This document shows, piece after piece, positions 1-11,344 of a DNA stretch of 64,000 nt. The DNA comes from Acarospora socialis (taxonomy: Eukaryota; Ascomycota; Lecanoromycetes; Acarosporales; Acarosporaceae). The notes beneath the pieces are model-generated. The model had not been told where the DNA came from and did not search any database. It was given only the letters and a program-made list of their open reading frames with translations. Within the stretch, counting starts at the first letter, position 1; each line of letters starts with the position of its first letter. A program made the translations under genes and the position numbers. The stretch spans positions 620,001-684,000 of the forward strand of contig JAMYGW020000003.1 in assembly GCA_025617375.2 (NCBI GenBank), given 5' to 3'.

Positions 1-343
1 GCCAACAACAGTTCATTTTCAGTTTTCAAACAAACAAATTCCAGGGAATCCAGGAAGAGACCGACACAGGAATGACCTTGACGCACACACTCAGCACACT
101 TTGTGAACTTCAATGAGTCAGATGAGGTGGAGGGATCAAGAGACATTATGATGCACAAGAGGCCGATGCTCAGACAGCGATCACAAGGAACAAGTGCAGG
201 ATTTTCTTTACAAAATATTGTATCAGTGAGTCAAAGGCAATTTTTGGATTTTGGATGCATCGTCAAAGGGTGATGAGCAGACGCCGATATATACTCTCAC
301 TTAAATAGGCCTAGAGGACTAGCGCCTAGGAGGGAGAAGATGG
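1..343 (+). mobile_element. 3' internal part of an LTR retroelement (remnant, runs off the window)
   Basis: The stretch ends in a purine run at about 328-340 (AGGAGGGAGAAGA) directly before the TG of the LTR described next, which is where a polypurine tract sits in LTR retroelements. No long coding frame is visible here, so I cannot assign a Copia or Gypsy family. The element body would lie to the left of the window. This is inferred from structure alone. Confidence 0.5.
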
Positions 344-659
344 TGTTACAACCATACTCCAAAAAGAAATAGTGGAACACAGGGGTACACCTGAGGGGCG
401 TAGACCTGAGCACAGAACGACAAAACGCCGGGCATTCCCTTGTGAGTGTGTGCCAGGGGCACACCGGAACACTGGAGCACGGGGCATGCCAGTGTGCTCG
501 TTCCTATATAGTAGGATTGATTCCCTTATGGAATTGATCATGTTCAACTCATCTAGTTATGCAATACAAAGCTACTGTTTACCTAGAACCTTTGGACCTT
601 TATATCAAAGAGCACAAACCCTAGCCCTATAACCGAGGAATCTCAGTTGGGACGTAACA
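344..659 (+). mobile_element. Candidate 3' long terminal repeat (LTR)
   Basis: The block begins TGTTAC and ends GTAACA, an inverted pair of the TG..CA type that bounds LTRs, and is about 316 bp long. A polypurine run lies just outside its left end. A TATA-like CCTATATAG sits near 504, in the direction expected for an LTR read on the plus strand. It is less AT-rich than the block to its right. The partner LTR is not in the window, so identity rests on end structure only. A solo LTR is a possible alternative, but the adjacent polypurine tract argues for the 3' LTR of a longer copy. Confidence 0.55.
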
Positions 660-1560
660 AGACATATCTTGAAATGATGAATACATGCATTATTCATAAT
701 AAAAACAGATTTTATTCTCAAAAAAGAACTGCACTGTAGCAAAATCTCATTTTTTATAAAGAAGTTAAATAAGACTTCTGTTATAGAGCTCTGTTTAATT
801 ATTTATGTGATGTATTTTTTGATAGTGTATGTTGACAGTATACTTCACTGTTCACTTTGTTTCAATGAAATTAATATTAAGATTTTCATTTCTTAATGAA
901 CTCAGTCAAATTTTTAATTCTTATTTCATTTATTTACAGTTAACTCATCAACAAAGATAAACTGATCTACAGTTTAATTGATTAACTGTACAAGTCATTT
1001 CACATATAATTTATGATTTTGTTGAGCAGCTTTCTGTTGTAGTTATTAAAATTATAAATATTAATTATTGAATTATTAAACAAAAATTCTTACTGTCTTT
1101 CATATATGTCTCATTCTCTTCAGAACATTAAACAATGTTCTGAAATTAATATTAATTTTAAATTTATCTTAAAAAAATCATTTCATCTCATCACAGTATA
1201 TTCAGAATCTTTTCTCAAAATATTCAGCAAAAATTTCTTTCATTGCTGAGATTTAAAGCTCTAAAATAATCATTTTTTTTAAGTCTGAAAATTTCAGAAG
1301 ATTTTTATACTCACTGATTGCTTTACATCTTTCAGATTTGTCAAATAAACATTTTTGTGTTCTTATGAATCAATGAAATTGACATTTCACAGAACAATTA
1401 TTGTTGATGAGATCTCTAGTATATTCAGATAATGAGTGAGATATTGCTGATGTATGAGATATAGTTGTGAAGATTGTGAATTTTGTTTCATGATGATAGA
1501 ATGAGTGAATACAGGGGTGACAGAATTTACTAGAAAAAGTGGTGGTTTTTTTGTCTACAA
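660..1560. repeat. AT-rich, gene-free block (RIP-like)
   Basis: The base composition changes abruptly at the right edge of the LTR to long A/T runs with almost no CG dinucleotides, and returns to normal near 1560. All frames are crowded with stops. In Pezizomycotina such islands usually are repeats mutated by RIP (C to T changes). No element family can be recognised. A similar block lies at 23.3-24.7 kb. Confidence 0.65.
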
Positions 1561-1947
1561 TGTGAATGGCACAGAGTTTTTTCCGGCACTGTACTTTATA
1601 CAGTACGCGAATGACTAAACTTTAGGATCGGTCGAATGATCCATATTATGTCCAGTGATCAATGACTGCCCTCCTACCTACCTACCTACTTCTACTTGTT
1701 TATTTTTACAGGATGCACTTAGGCAACAAATCCCTTACTAGAAGTACTGTCCACTAAACGCTGATGATACTGGTCCCTATGCTTTGACTCTGAGAAGACG
1801 ACGCATGCGACTACCTCTATCGTCTTTCTGTGAGCGCCGCCCGTTCCGGATTCGACCGCTGCTCCAAGACACTCGAACAGTACCTCTGATTGTCCTGAAC
1901 CCGGGCCAGCAAGATTATAACCACTTGCCCTTCGATTGCGCCTAGCG
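1561..1947. other. Upstream region of ATG4
   Basis: Normal-composition DNA between the AT-rich block and the ATG4 start. It includes a short run of CTAC repeats near 1675-1690. I see no gene; it probably holds the ATG4 promoter and 5' UTR. Confidence 0.4.
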
Positions 1948-3470
1948 ATGACAAATGTAGACTTTGCGCGTTATAAACGGATAGTGCAGTACTTCTGGGA
2001 CCCTGAGCCGAAGAATGACGATGCCTCCAAGGCTCCGATCTGGTGTTTAGGGCTCCAGTACGCTGCTGTTGCCGACCCGACACCTTCCCCATCCGCAAAG
2101 TCCGCATGTGCCGGTGATGCTCCCCAGGACACCCGAGCCTTATCATCGACCGTGAATGGAGGAAGGCCTGACGATGCGTTAAGCTTGAGTGATAAGGATG
2201 CGGCAATAGATGACAGTACAGGAGACACGCATACGTTTGGGACATGGCCAACTTCGTTTCTGGACGACTTCGAATCCAAGGTCTGGCTGACATACCGCTC
2301 AAACTTCCCGCCCATATCGAGGTCTTCAAGGTCCGATGCGCCTACAGCAAGCTTCTCTGCGCGGTTAAAGAGTCAACTGGTCGATCAAGCCGGTTTCACC
2401 ACCGATGCAGGCTGGGGATGCATGATACGATCCGGACAGAGTTTACTTGCTAATGCACTGGCTCTACTAAGGCTCGGGAGAGGTACGCCAAAATGGTTTG
2501 AGAGTTCTTGTCGATCTGTGAAATTTGACGTCTTTGCAGGCTGGAGAAGGGGAGCTAAAGCAGTCGAGGAACGTCACTTGCTGTCGTTGTTCGCTGATGA
2601 CCCCGAGGCGCCATTTTCAATACACCGGTTTGTGCGCCATGGTGCGTCAGCCTGTGGGAAGCAGCCCGGAGAATGGTTTGGTCCATCGGCGGCAGCACGA
2701 TGTGTACAGTTAGTCCAATGCAGGCCATGCTGTACGCTAAGCTGACTCCAACAGGATCTTGACAGACGAGTATCGCAGGACGGGTATGAATGTTTATATG
2801 ACCGGTGACGGCTCCGACGTCTATGAAGATAATTTCATGGAGGTAGCAAGGGGTGAAGGTCAAGTGTTTCAGCCTACCCTCGTCCTGGTGGGGATCCGGT
2901 TGGGCATCGATCGGGTCACGCCAGTCTACTGGGATTCTCTGAAATCCTCTCTACAGCTGCCACAGTCTGTTGGCATTGCCGGGTAAGACTTACAGGCTCC
3001 GTACGCTTGACCACCAAGTCGAACTGACCGAGAGAATCAGTGGTCGTCCCTCATCGTCGCACTATTTCGTTGGAGTTCAGGGTCATCACTATTTCTACCT
3101 AGATCCGCATCACACGCGCCCTGCCCTCCCCTTGCATGAGAAGCCCGAGTCCTATTCCGCGGAAGATATCGATTCATGTCATACACGAAGATTACGGAGA
3201 CTGCATATCAAGGATATGGATCCAAGCATGCTGATTGCCTTTCTTATCCGAGACGAGGATGACTGGAGACTCTGGAGGCGAAGTGTGAGCCAGGTGTCAG
3301 GCAAGGCTATCATTAATGTAGCAGATAAAGCACCCCTGCTTCACGGACACGGATCGGAAAGAGAGGGTGCGATTGAGGAGGTCGAGGCCTTTGATGATGA
3401 CGAAGATGATGATATTGATGATGTTGTTGTTGTCGATGACAGTAACATGACCGGGGCATCGATAAGTTAA
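1948..3470 (+). CDS. ATG4: Atg4 cysteine protease (autophagy)
   Basis: Atg4 cleaves the C-terminus of Atg8 to expose its glycine for lipidation and later releases Atg8 from phosphatidylethanolamine. Three exons (1948-2708, 2755-2982, 3041-3470) give 472 residues. The peptidase C54 catalytic Cys is seen in [10 protein letters not shown] (Cys158), and the Asp/His pair in YLDPHHTRP (Asp351, His353). The segment [11 protein letters not shown] followed by [10 protein letters not shown] confirms the first splice. I chose the ATG at 1948 because [19 protein letters not shown] matches the family start. The introns are 46 and 58 nt with CTGAC branch sites. The last 40 residues are very Asp-rich, a tail that is variable in the family. 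Confidence 0.95.
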
Positions 3471-3967
3471 TCAGGACTACGGTGTTGTCTGCAAACCATA
3501 GCCTAGCAGTTTCGCTGGCAGTAGGGCTGGCGTGGATGTACTAGCACATTTGGGTGGCGTTTCGACGGCTTGGAAACGGGCGTAATGTCTTTCATGTCAG
3601 TATTGATAAGTTCGACGTTGCACAGGACGGGAGTTTGCCAAACTCTTTGCGTTCTCTCCTCAGCATCAATTAGCTATGTTATATCCCGCGCTTGACTTCG
3701 TTCATTGGCAGTATTGGAAGGAATCTGATGGTAGCAGGAAAGGTTTCCATTGGTTCCGTAAGATCTGTACTGTACACCCTAATAACCTTCCGCGCAAGCA
3801 GACCGTAATGACACGTGGCCCTGGATATGAAAGCCTGCCCATAACGCATTAAACAAGGACCGAAAACACCCTAAGGATCCGCCATCTCGCTCCTCCCAAG
3901 CACCATCAGACCAAGCCCGACATGGCCCGATCGTAGAGAGAAACGTTCGACGGCAGCAAGAACACGC
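3471..3967. other. Convergent intergenic region ATG4 / H2B
   Basis: Both flanking genes end here, so this should hold their 3' UTRs. I see no further gene or repeat. Confidence 0.4.
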
Positions 3968-4643
<676 letters not shown>

Positions 4644-5283
4644 TTTCGATGATTTGGTTGTGAGAGAGTCGTGAAAGACGCGTGAGTTTGATGAGATTTG
4701 GATGTTAAAAGCTTGGTAAGTGCTACAGAAGGAGGTGTATTGGTGTGTGGAGATGGATTCGCGAACAGTTTGGTCGATTCAGTCACATAGAAGAGATAAA
4801 CGGATGAAGAAGATTCTGGCGGGTGGGATTGCTCTTTATAGGGTGTGGGTACGAGTACATTCACACCCGGATCAACTTTCTCTACGGTCGCCCTTTCCAA
4901 CAACTTACGCGCGCCAGTTCGTTTCTAAGGTTAAAGGTACGAAGCTACGGCGTACATACCTACCTAACTAGCCTTGTCTTAGCGTACTTTCAACCACCCA
5001 CAAAACAAATTATTACTCCGTAACATTACTGGTACCAGGGTTAGGTGCGTGATCCGGAAAGAGAAAGAGCGAGTGGGAAGCACAAGCAGGAGAGTTCAAA
5101 TAGCATCGACCACCAACAACATTCTCATTCTACTTTTTCTTCATCTTCCTCCACCGTCCATCAACAACGTACTTATCGAACAACTTTACGTCGCGCATCC
5201 GGATCACGTCCATTCAGTTTCCTTGACAAGCTAAATCACAGCCGAACACGGTCGCAACTCATTTATCTCTCAAAGCTATCAAA
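4644..5283. promoter_or_regulatory. Shared divergent promoter of H2B and H2A
   Basis: A 640-bp region separates the two histone starts. A TATAAAG on the minus strand at about 4831-4838 (plus strand CTTTATA) could serve H2B. The H2A side is C/T- and CAAC-rich near its start. No protein-coding frame here looks real. Cell-cycle elements are expected in such a region but I could not identify one with confidence. Confidence 0.6.
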
Positions 5284-5916
<633 letters not shown>

Positions 5917-6598
5917 GCGGCACTCTCTTGCTTCTGGTGCGGGCTTCTGGCGCTGTTTCTTTGCGATAATGGGGTCTCGGTTGGGAACCAGGTTTATGGG
6001 TTTTATTATGCGCTGGGGCTGTACATTATGTCAATGGCACCGGGATACGTGAGAATATGATAGCAAGTCCTCTCACGTCCTGAGATCGTATTCCCTTCAT
6101 CAGTGCAGCCATCATCGTGTGCAGTGTTACACTTGGACGACCCACAATCAAGCTGCTATCATGAAACACTGGGCGAACATGATCGTTAATCTACGGACGC
6201 AGTGCCGGTAACCAATGTATAATCGACTGATTAGCTTTCGCCGTCCGCTTGCAGATATTCAGCCTTTTCCCCTCGCCCTATACTGTTAAACCGACTGCCT
6301 TAACCGTGTTGGACTGATTAAGAGCGTTCTACTGACCAGAAACCGTTGGGCGAAGGTCCATGCAGGAACGACTTGAAGACCCATTCGCCCAACCGCAGGG
6401 ACCTTATATCCACCGACGCAATACATGGCGGGCAAGTAGTGTCACGTTTAAAGGTGCAATGTACTCGAGGAAGGCTCAGGCTTTGTGAAACGATAGTGTT
6501 ATGACTTTGGCTATCTCTACGGATGCGTTACTAGATCATCCATGATAACGCTATGCTCCAAGAGTTTCGTATCCTTCAACTTCTTCGCCACCAAACGC
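5917..6598. other. Convergent intergenic region H2A / NDUFB9
   Basis: About 680 bp between two gene ends. I see no gene, repeat or RNA gene in it. Confidence 0.4.
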
Positions 6599-7125
6599 TT
6601 AGAGTGTCATGGGAGGGGGAGCTTGGTTGTGTGTCAGCTGGTGACCAGATCTATGAAAGTCGATAGTTACAGTAGTACATACGGTCAAGTATCGGAGCAG
6701 GAATATTCCTTTCGTATTTGGAACCTAGGTCTTGTCAGACGCCCCGGTCATGCCAAAGGAGAGCAACAACAACATTACCTCCGGGTGCAGTTGGCGGGCG
6801 GTACGGATCGGGATGCTTCCATTTCTCCAACAGGGCCTCCGCTTCTTGGAACAGGATCTACCAACAATGGTAAATTGGCAAGGCGGACCGATGTGTTCGA
6901 GCAGCGTGACTTACCCTCTGCTGCCGCGGGTCTCGCACATCCCTTTTCGATTCAAACAAGGATCTGATATATACGGCCTGTCCACGCCACAAATATCGAT
7001 GAACGGCCCAGTCCAGTGCCAACTTGAGGCTCCGTCGGTACAGAGAGCTGACAGTACTATCAATCAGTTCCTGTCAGCAGTGCTTCGGGCGGCAGTACGA
7101 ACCAAACTGCCTGCTTGCTAGCCAT
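6599..7125 (-). CDS. NDUFB9: Complex I LYR subunit, NDUFB9 (B22) family
   Basis: An accessory subunit of mitochondrial NADH:ubiquinone oxidoreductase. Five small exons on the minus strand (7125-7108, 7070-6915, 6857-6779, 6724-6683, 6621-6599) give 105 residues. The LYR motif is in SLYRRSLKLALDW, followed by RGQAVYIRSLFE, the family's hallmark KWKHPDPYRPPTAPGGSKYE and a Pro-rich end (PAPILDPPPPMTL). No single exon is long enough to stand out as an open frame. The first intron would be only 37 nt, so the start at 7125 and first exon are the least certain part; exons 2 to 5 are firm. It is divergent from KGD2. Confidence 0.88.
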
Positions 7126-7746
7126 AGTGGGGAGCCCGACAGCGCAGGCTTAGTCCTCCGTCGAGCTGTAGGTTTGGTGATACCAGATGTCGACACCTAT
7201 GCTCAGTCCAGCACTCGAGAGCTTACCGGCCCATATTTCGCAGTTCGTGTAAAGACTTGACGACAATGGGGTGTGCCGGCCACCGCAGTTAAGCTCTACC
7301 TAGTGTACAACAGCTCCATTTATTACGTGTAAGAATGAGTAGCTGTCTTACCTTACTGGGACCAGGTACGTACTGTACGAAGTATACTACGAGTACGAGC
7401 ATGTAACCAATGCCTCCAGCAACGTTATCGAGGATGATGACTTATAGGATAATAGCTATCAATTTCCCTTGGTCTGCCCCATGGGATGAATGCTTAGAGA
7501 GGTGCACGGCCACAAGCTGACAACAGCAAGTTTTCTGTTCGTAGCCGTATCAAAATCGCCCATCTGCTGCATGTACTGTAATTTAACGTCTCCTACCGCC
7601 GACCTGCTCTCCATAACCCGTACCGTACGTCGTACATACGTAGTAGGTAGTGCACCAAACTAAATGTATCATCTCTCCGCTTCAACAACCGGTACCTTGC
7701 AACTCAAGTCACGGCTCTGGGACCAAGGCGTCAATTAAAATTGATC
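7126..7746. promoter_or_regulatory. Shared divergent promoter of NDUFB9 and KGD2
   Basis: About 620 bp between the starts of two nuclear genes for mitochondrial proteins. It has several GTAC-rich short motifs (GTACGTACTGTACG near 7366-7379, and CCGTACGTCGTACATACG near 7623-7640). No convincing gene is present. Co-regulation is an inference from orientation. Confidence 0.5.
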
Positions 7747-9821
7747 ATGGCCAGTCAATATTGTCTTCGCCGGGCTATAGCTTCCTGTTCATGCTCCTGG
7801 TCGATGTCAATGCCTCAAGCTCTACGGTCCAGCTTACATCGGACCTGGCAGTTGAAAACGCTAGGCCAAAGAAGTCTCCTTCACAGCCGGACACCAGCGG
7901 TGTCAGCTCGTTCAGGGACCTATCCAAGGTATACCGGAATGGCCTTGCCGCGCGGGCTGTTCGCATGCGCAATTTGCTGACCGTCGACAGGAACGAATGG
8001 CCTCGTTCCAGAGCTGTAAGGGTGGGCTTCGTGCAACAACGCTCTTACGGTGTTTGCCCTCCACAGACGTTGGCACAGAGCACAATTACTAATTGGGCGC
8101 CCAGCGGAGAAAATCGTCAAGGTACCCCAGATGGCCGAATCGATATCGGAAGGAACACTGAAGCAATGGTCAAAACGTAAGAGACTTTGCAATTTCTTTC
8201 ACATACACGCCGATGATGTAGTCTTTTTCCAAGGGCTAACCTCTCCCTCCAGAAATCGGGGACTTTGTCGAACAGGATGAGGAGCTTGCAACCATTGAGA
8301 CAGACAAGGTAATAATCCGACATCGTTGCTCGCAAGGCCCTGCTGATATTGTTACTCTGCCAGATAGACGTTGCAGTCAATGCGCCCGAGGCTGGCACAA
8401 TCAAAGAATATCTAGCGAATGAGGAAGACACCGTAACAGTCGGGCAGGATCTGCTGAAGATGGAGCTGGGCGGTGCCCCGCAGAGTGGAGAGAAGCAGCA
8501 AGCTGGCCAAGAACCCAAAGCGCCTGCGGCTAAAGATCAGCCCACGGCGTCCGATCCCGAGCCTTCGAAGCCAGAAAGCAAACCTCAACAGGAGCAATCA
8601 TCATCAACACAACCTCCCCCTCCCCAATCACAGAACCAGCCACAGTCGACAAAGCAGGAGACAAGCCAGGACCCTCCAAAGCAACCATCTCCGAAACAAG
8701 AGCCTCCGAAGCAGGAAACGCCTAAAAAAGCATCATCTGCAGCAAAGGCCACTGAGCCCAAGAAATCTGAAGCGCCCTTCGGCAACAGGGAAGAACGACG
8801 CGTATGAGCCTGAGTTGTGAACACTGTCATGTGCGCCGAGTTTGCTAATCACAGTGTTTCAGGTCAAAATGAACAGGATGCGCCTACGAATAGCGGAGCG
8901 TCTGAAGCAGTCCCAAAACACTGCAGCCTCACTGACGACCTTTAACGAAGTTGACATGTCCTCCTTGATGGAGTTCCGCAGACGATATAAGGAGGAGGTG
9001 CTTAAGAAGACCGGCGTCAAGCTGGGTTTTATGAGCGCGTTCTCGCGGGCTTGCGTACTAGCAATGAAGGAGATCCCGGCAGTCAATGCCTCGATAGAAG
9101 GACCCAACGGTGGTGACACCATCGTGTACAGAGACTACGTCGATATTAGTGTTGCAGTGGCTACAGAGAAGGGATTAGTGACACCGGTGGTTCGGAATGC
9201 AGAATCGTTGGATATGGTCGGCATCGAACAAACTATTGCAGAGTTAGGGAAAAAGGTAATTGCTTCGCGCAGCGGACTTACAATACAACGCTTAACGCTT
9301 CCCATAGGCTCGTGACAACAAACTGACGATCGAAGACATGGCTGGCGGCACGTTCACGATCAGTAACGTGAGCTTTTCCCATCACCTCTCCATCCTGGGA
9401 TCATAGTACTCAGCACTAACACAATTCAGGGGGGCGTTTTCGGATCATTGATGGGTACTCCGATCATCAACTTACCACAAACAGGTGAGAACGCTGAGTC
9501 GAGAGCCAGAACGTTTGCTTATCCTCCTTAGGCGTGTTGGGATTGCATGCGATCAAGGATAAGCCCGTAGCGATCAATGGGAAGGTGGAAATCAGACCGG
9601 TAAGTGCCCGGCAACTTTTGCATTCGGCTTGCTCACCAGCCATTTAGATGATGTACTTGGCTCTCACATACGACCATCGTCTCCTTGATGGGAGGGAGGC
9701 TGTGACATTCTTGGTCAAGGTAGGATTATCACCCCTACTTGACTACTGTATCACTAACTAAGGTCTTGTCAATCAGATCAAGCAGTATATTGAAGACCCG
9801 CAGCGAATGCTTCTCGGGTAG
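7747..9821 (+). CDS. KGD2: Dihydrolipoyllysine succinyltransferase, E2 of 2-oxoglutarate dehydrogenase
   Basis: TCA-cycle enzyme of the mitochondrial matrix that transfers succinyl groups from its lipoyl arm to CoA. Eleven exons (7747-7928, 7991-8049, 8105-8176, 8253-8308, 8364-8801, 8863-9255, 9308-9367, 9430-9484, 9532-9599, 9648-9719, 9777-9821) give 499 residues. The N-terminus ([13 protein letters not shown]...QQRSYAEK) is a basic mitochondrial presequence. The lipoyl domain has [16 protein letters not shown] and the lipoylated Lys123 in ETDK. A long Pro/Gln/Lys/Ser linker follows, then the catalytic domain from [15 protein letters not shown] to the active-site [11 protein letters not shown] (His471, Asp475). 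Intron 2 has a perfect TACTAAT branch site. I see no clear peripheral-subunit-binding domain in the linker, as is usual for this E2. Confidence 0.96.
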
Positions 9822-10357
9822 CGCTTGTAACTTTTTCCCTCTGACAATAAGCGTGCGCCCGTGAAGCTGGTGATACTAAAGGACTCTGCGCCCGTCTGTA
9901 TATGTGTGTGTGTGTTGTACTACTAGCTAGAGAACACAAAACCATTGATCATCAAAATTCTGCCCATCAGGACAGAGCACTCCAAGTGAAACTAGGCAAG
10001 TACAAAAATTGCTGTTTGATTGAGGTGTGGTCAAGGCTCGAACACGGTCCATCTGGATTCTAACACTGGAAAAACCCAAAACGAAAATGTTCCTGAAGCG
10101 CCTCAGGCGTATGGTTCCAAAGAGTACTAAAGGAGTTTCCATGGGACAAATCATGGCCATCTCTGGTAAAAGGCAAGAAATGGATTCTGAGCTAATTTGT
10201 TCCCACTCCATGCCAAAGTTCTACTTATTTGAATATATTAAACTTCCAAAATTACCCCACATTATCCCTTGCGAGGTTTCTAAATCCCGTAGATGAATAT
10301 CCTGACCTACTGTATCTTCGTCTGCAATAACTTCGTGACGTTGCTTCAACGGACACA
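9822..10357. other. Intergenic region with an AT-shifted island
   Basis: A short GT repeat (near 9905-9915) is followed by about 350 bp (9930-10280) with more A/T than the flanks. It contains overlapping open frames of about 90 codons on both strands, neither of which matches a family I know. It may be a fragment of an inserted element or just 3' UTR of KGD2 plus promoter of HNT1. Confidence 0.35.
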
Positions 10358-11051
10358 ATGGCTGCCTGTATTTTCTGTAAAATCATCAAAGGTATTCGAT
10401 ATCAGCTCGGGTTGTATGACCCGATCACTGGCTGATTGCATTTTCTCGTCAAGGGGATATCCCCTCCTTGAAGATATTCGAGAGCGAACGGATTCTCGCG
10501 TTCCTCGACATACAGCCCCTAAGCAAGGGGCACGCGGTTCGTGGCACGAATCGAAGGATCTCTTTACATACTGATACGCCGCGTCGTATAGCTGGTCGTC
10601 CCCAAGCACCATGGCATGAAGCTGACAGACATCCCTGACGATCAATTGGCCGAGGTCCTGGTGAGGGAGAGCCCGGTGGGGAAATCAATCGCGAGAGCAG
10701 TTGAACGCTGATGCAATAACAAGCCCGTCGCAAAGAAACTTGCTGCAGCTGTCGGTGCACAGAATTACAACGTCTTACAAAACAATGGCCGGCTCGCACA
10801 CCAAGAGGTAGACCATGTACGTATGTCGTTATTCTCTCTACGTGTACAAAGCTGATTTCGATGGGTAGGTACACTTTCACATGGTATGTGAATACCTACA
10901 CGGTCATGCATATCGAAAGTCTGTATTGATTGATTGTTGGTAGATACCCAAGCCAAATGAACAGGAAGGACTCGGCATTGGTTGGCCGGCTACCAAGACG
11001 GACATGGACGAGCTGAAAAAGTTGCTGACAGAGATAAAGGCGAAGATGTAG
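10358..11051 (+). CDS. HNT1: HIT-family nucleotide hydrolase (Hnt1/HINT1 type)
   Basis: Small histidine-triad protein that hydrolyses adenosine 5'-monophosphoramidate-type substrates. Six exons (10358-10391, 10454-10536, 10592-10660, 10724-10816, 10869-10883, 10944-11051) give 133 residues. It starts MAACIFCKIIKGDIPS with the Zn-type CxxC, continues with ILAFLDIQPLSKGHALVVPK, and carries the triad HVHFHM (His93, His95, His97), where the middle His is the nucleophile in the family. Exon 5 is a 15-nt micro-exon that encodes VHFHM, so half the active site depends on splicing it in. The length is normal for the family. Confidence 0.95.
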
Positions 11052-11344
11052 ACTCACTGAGTCGATGGGGTTGCCTTAAATGGTCATAGATTCCACTCGA
11101 GCTTGACGTTTCTCGAAGGAACGGAAACAATAACCTCCCAACTTCTGCCGTGCTCGCTGCTCGATATTTCAACTGTGCGGCACGTGACCGAGCTATGATC
11201 GCAATCGAAGGCAGTTGATCTTCTAACCAATAACCCTTTGTTATATACTTGTTGAACGCTTCCGCAAGATCAGTCACACCCAAGGACGGTGCTGTTGCAC
11301 ACTAGTCGCCTCCCGTCGCAGTACCTAGGAGTAAGAGCTAAATC

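Noticed and set aside
1817-2329. Long minus-strand open frame (170 codons)
   Set aside because: It is antisense to the conserved first exon of ATG4 and its translation has no family signal.
6542-7260. Overlapping plus-strand open frames of 80-140 codons
   Set aside because: They overlap the exons of the minus-strand NDUFB9 gene, whose protein matches a known family with all splice phases consistent.
10030-10080. B-box-like GTTCGAGCC on the minus strand as a possible tRNA
   Set aside because: No acceptor, D or anticodon stem can be paired around it.
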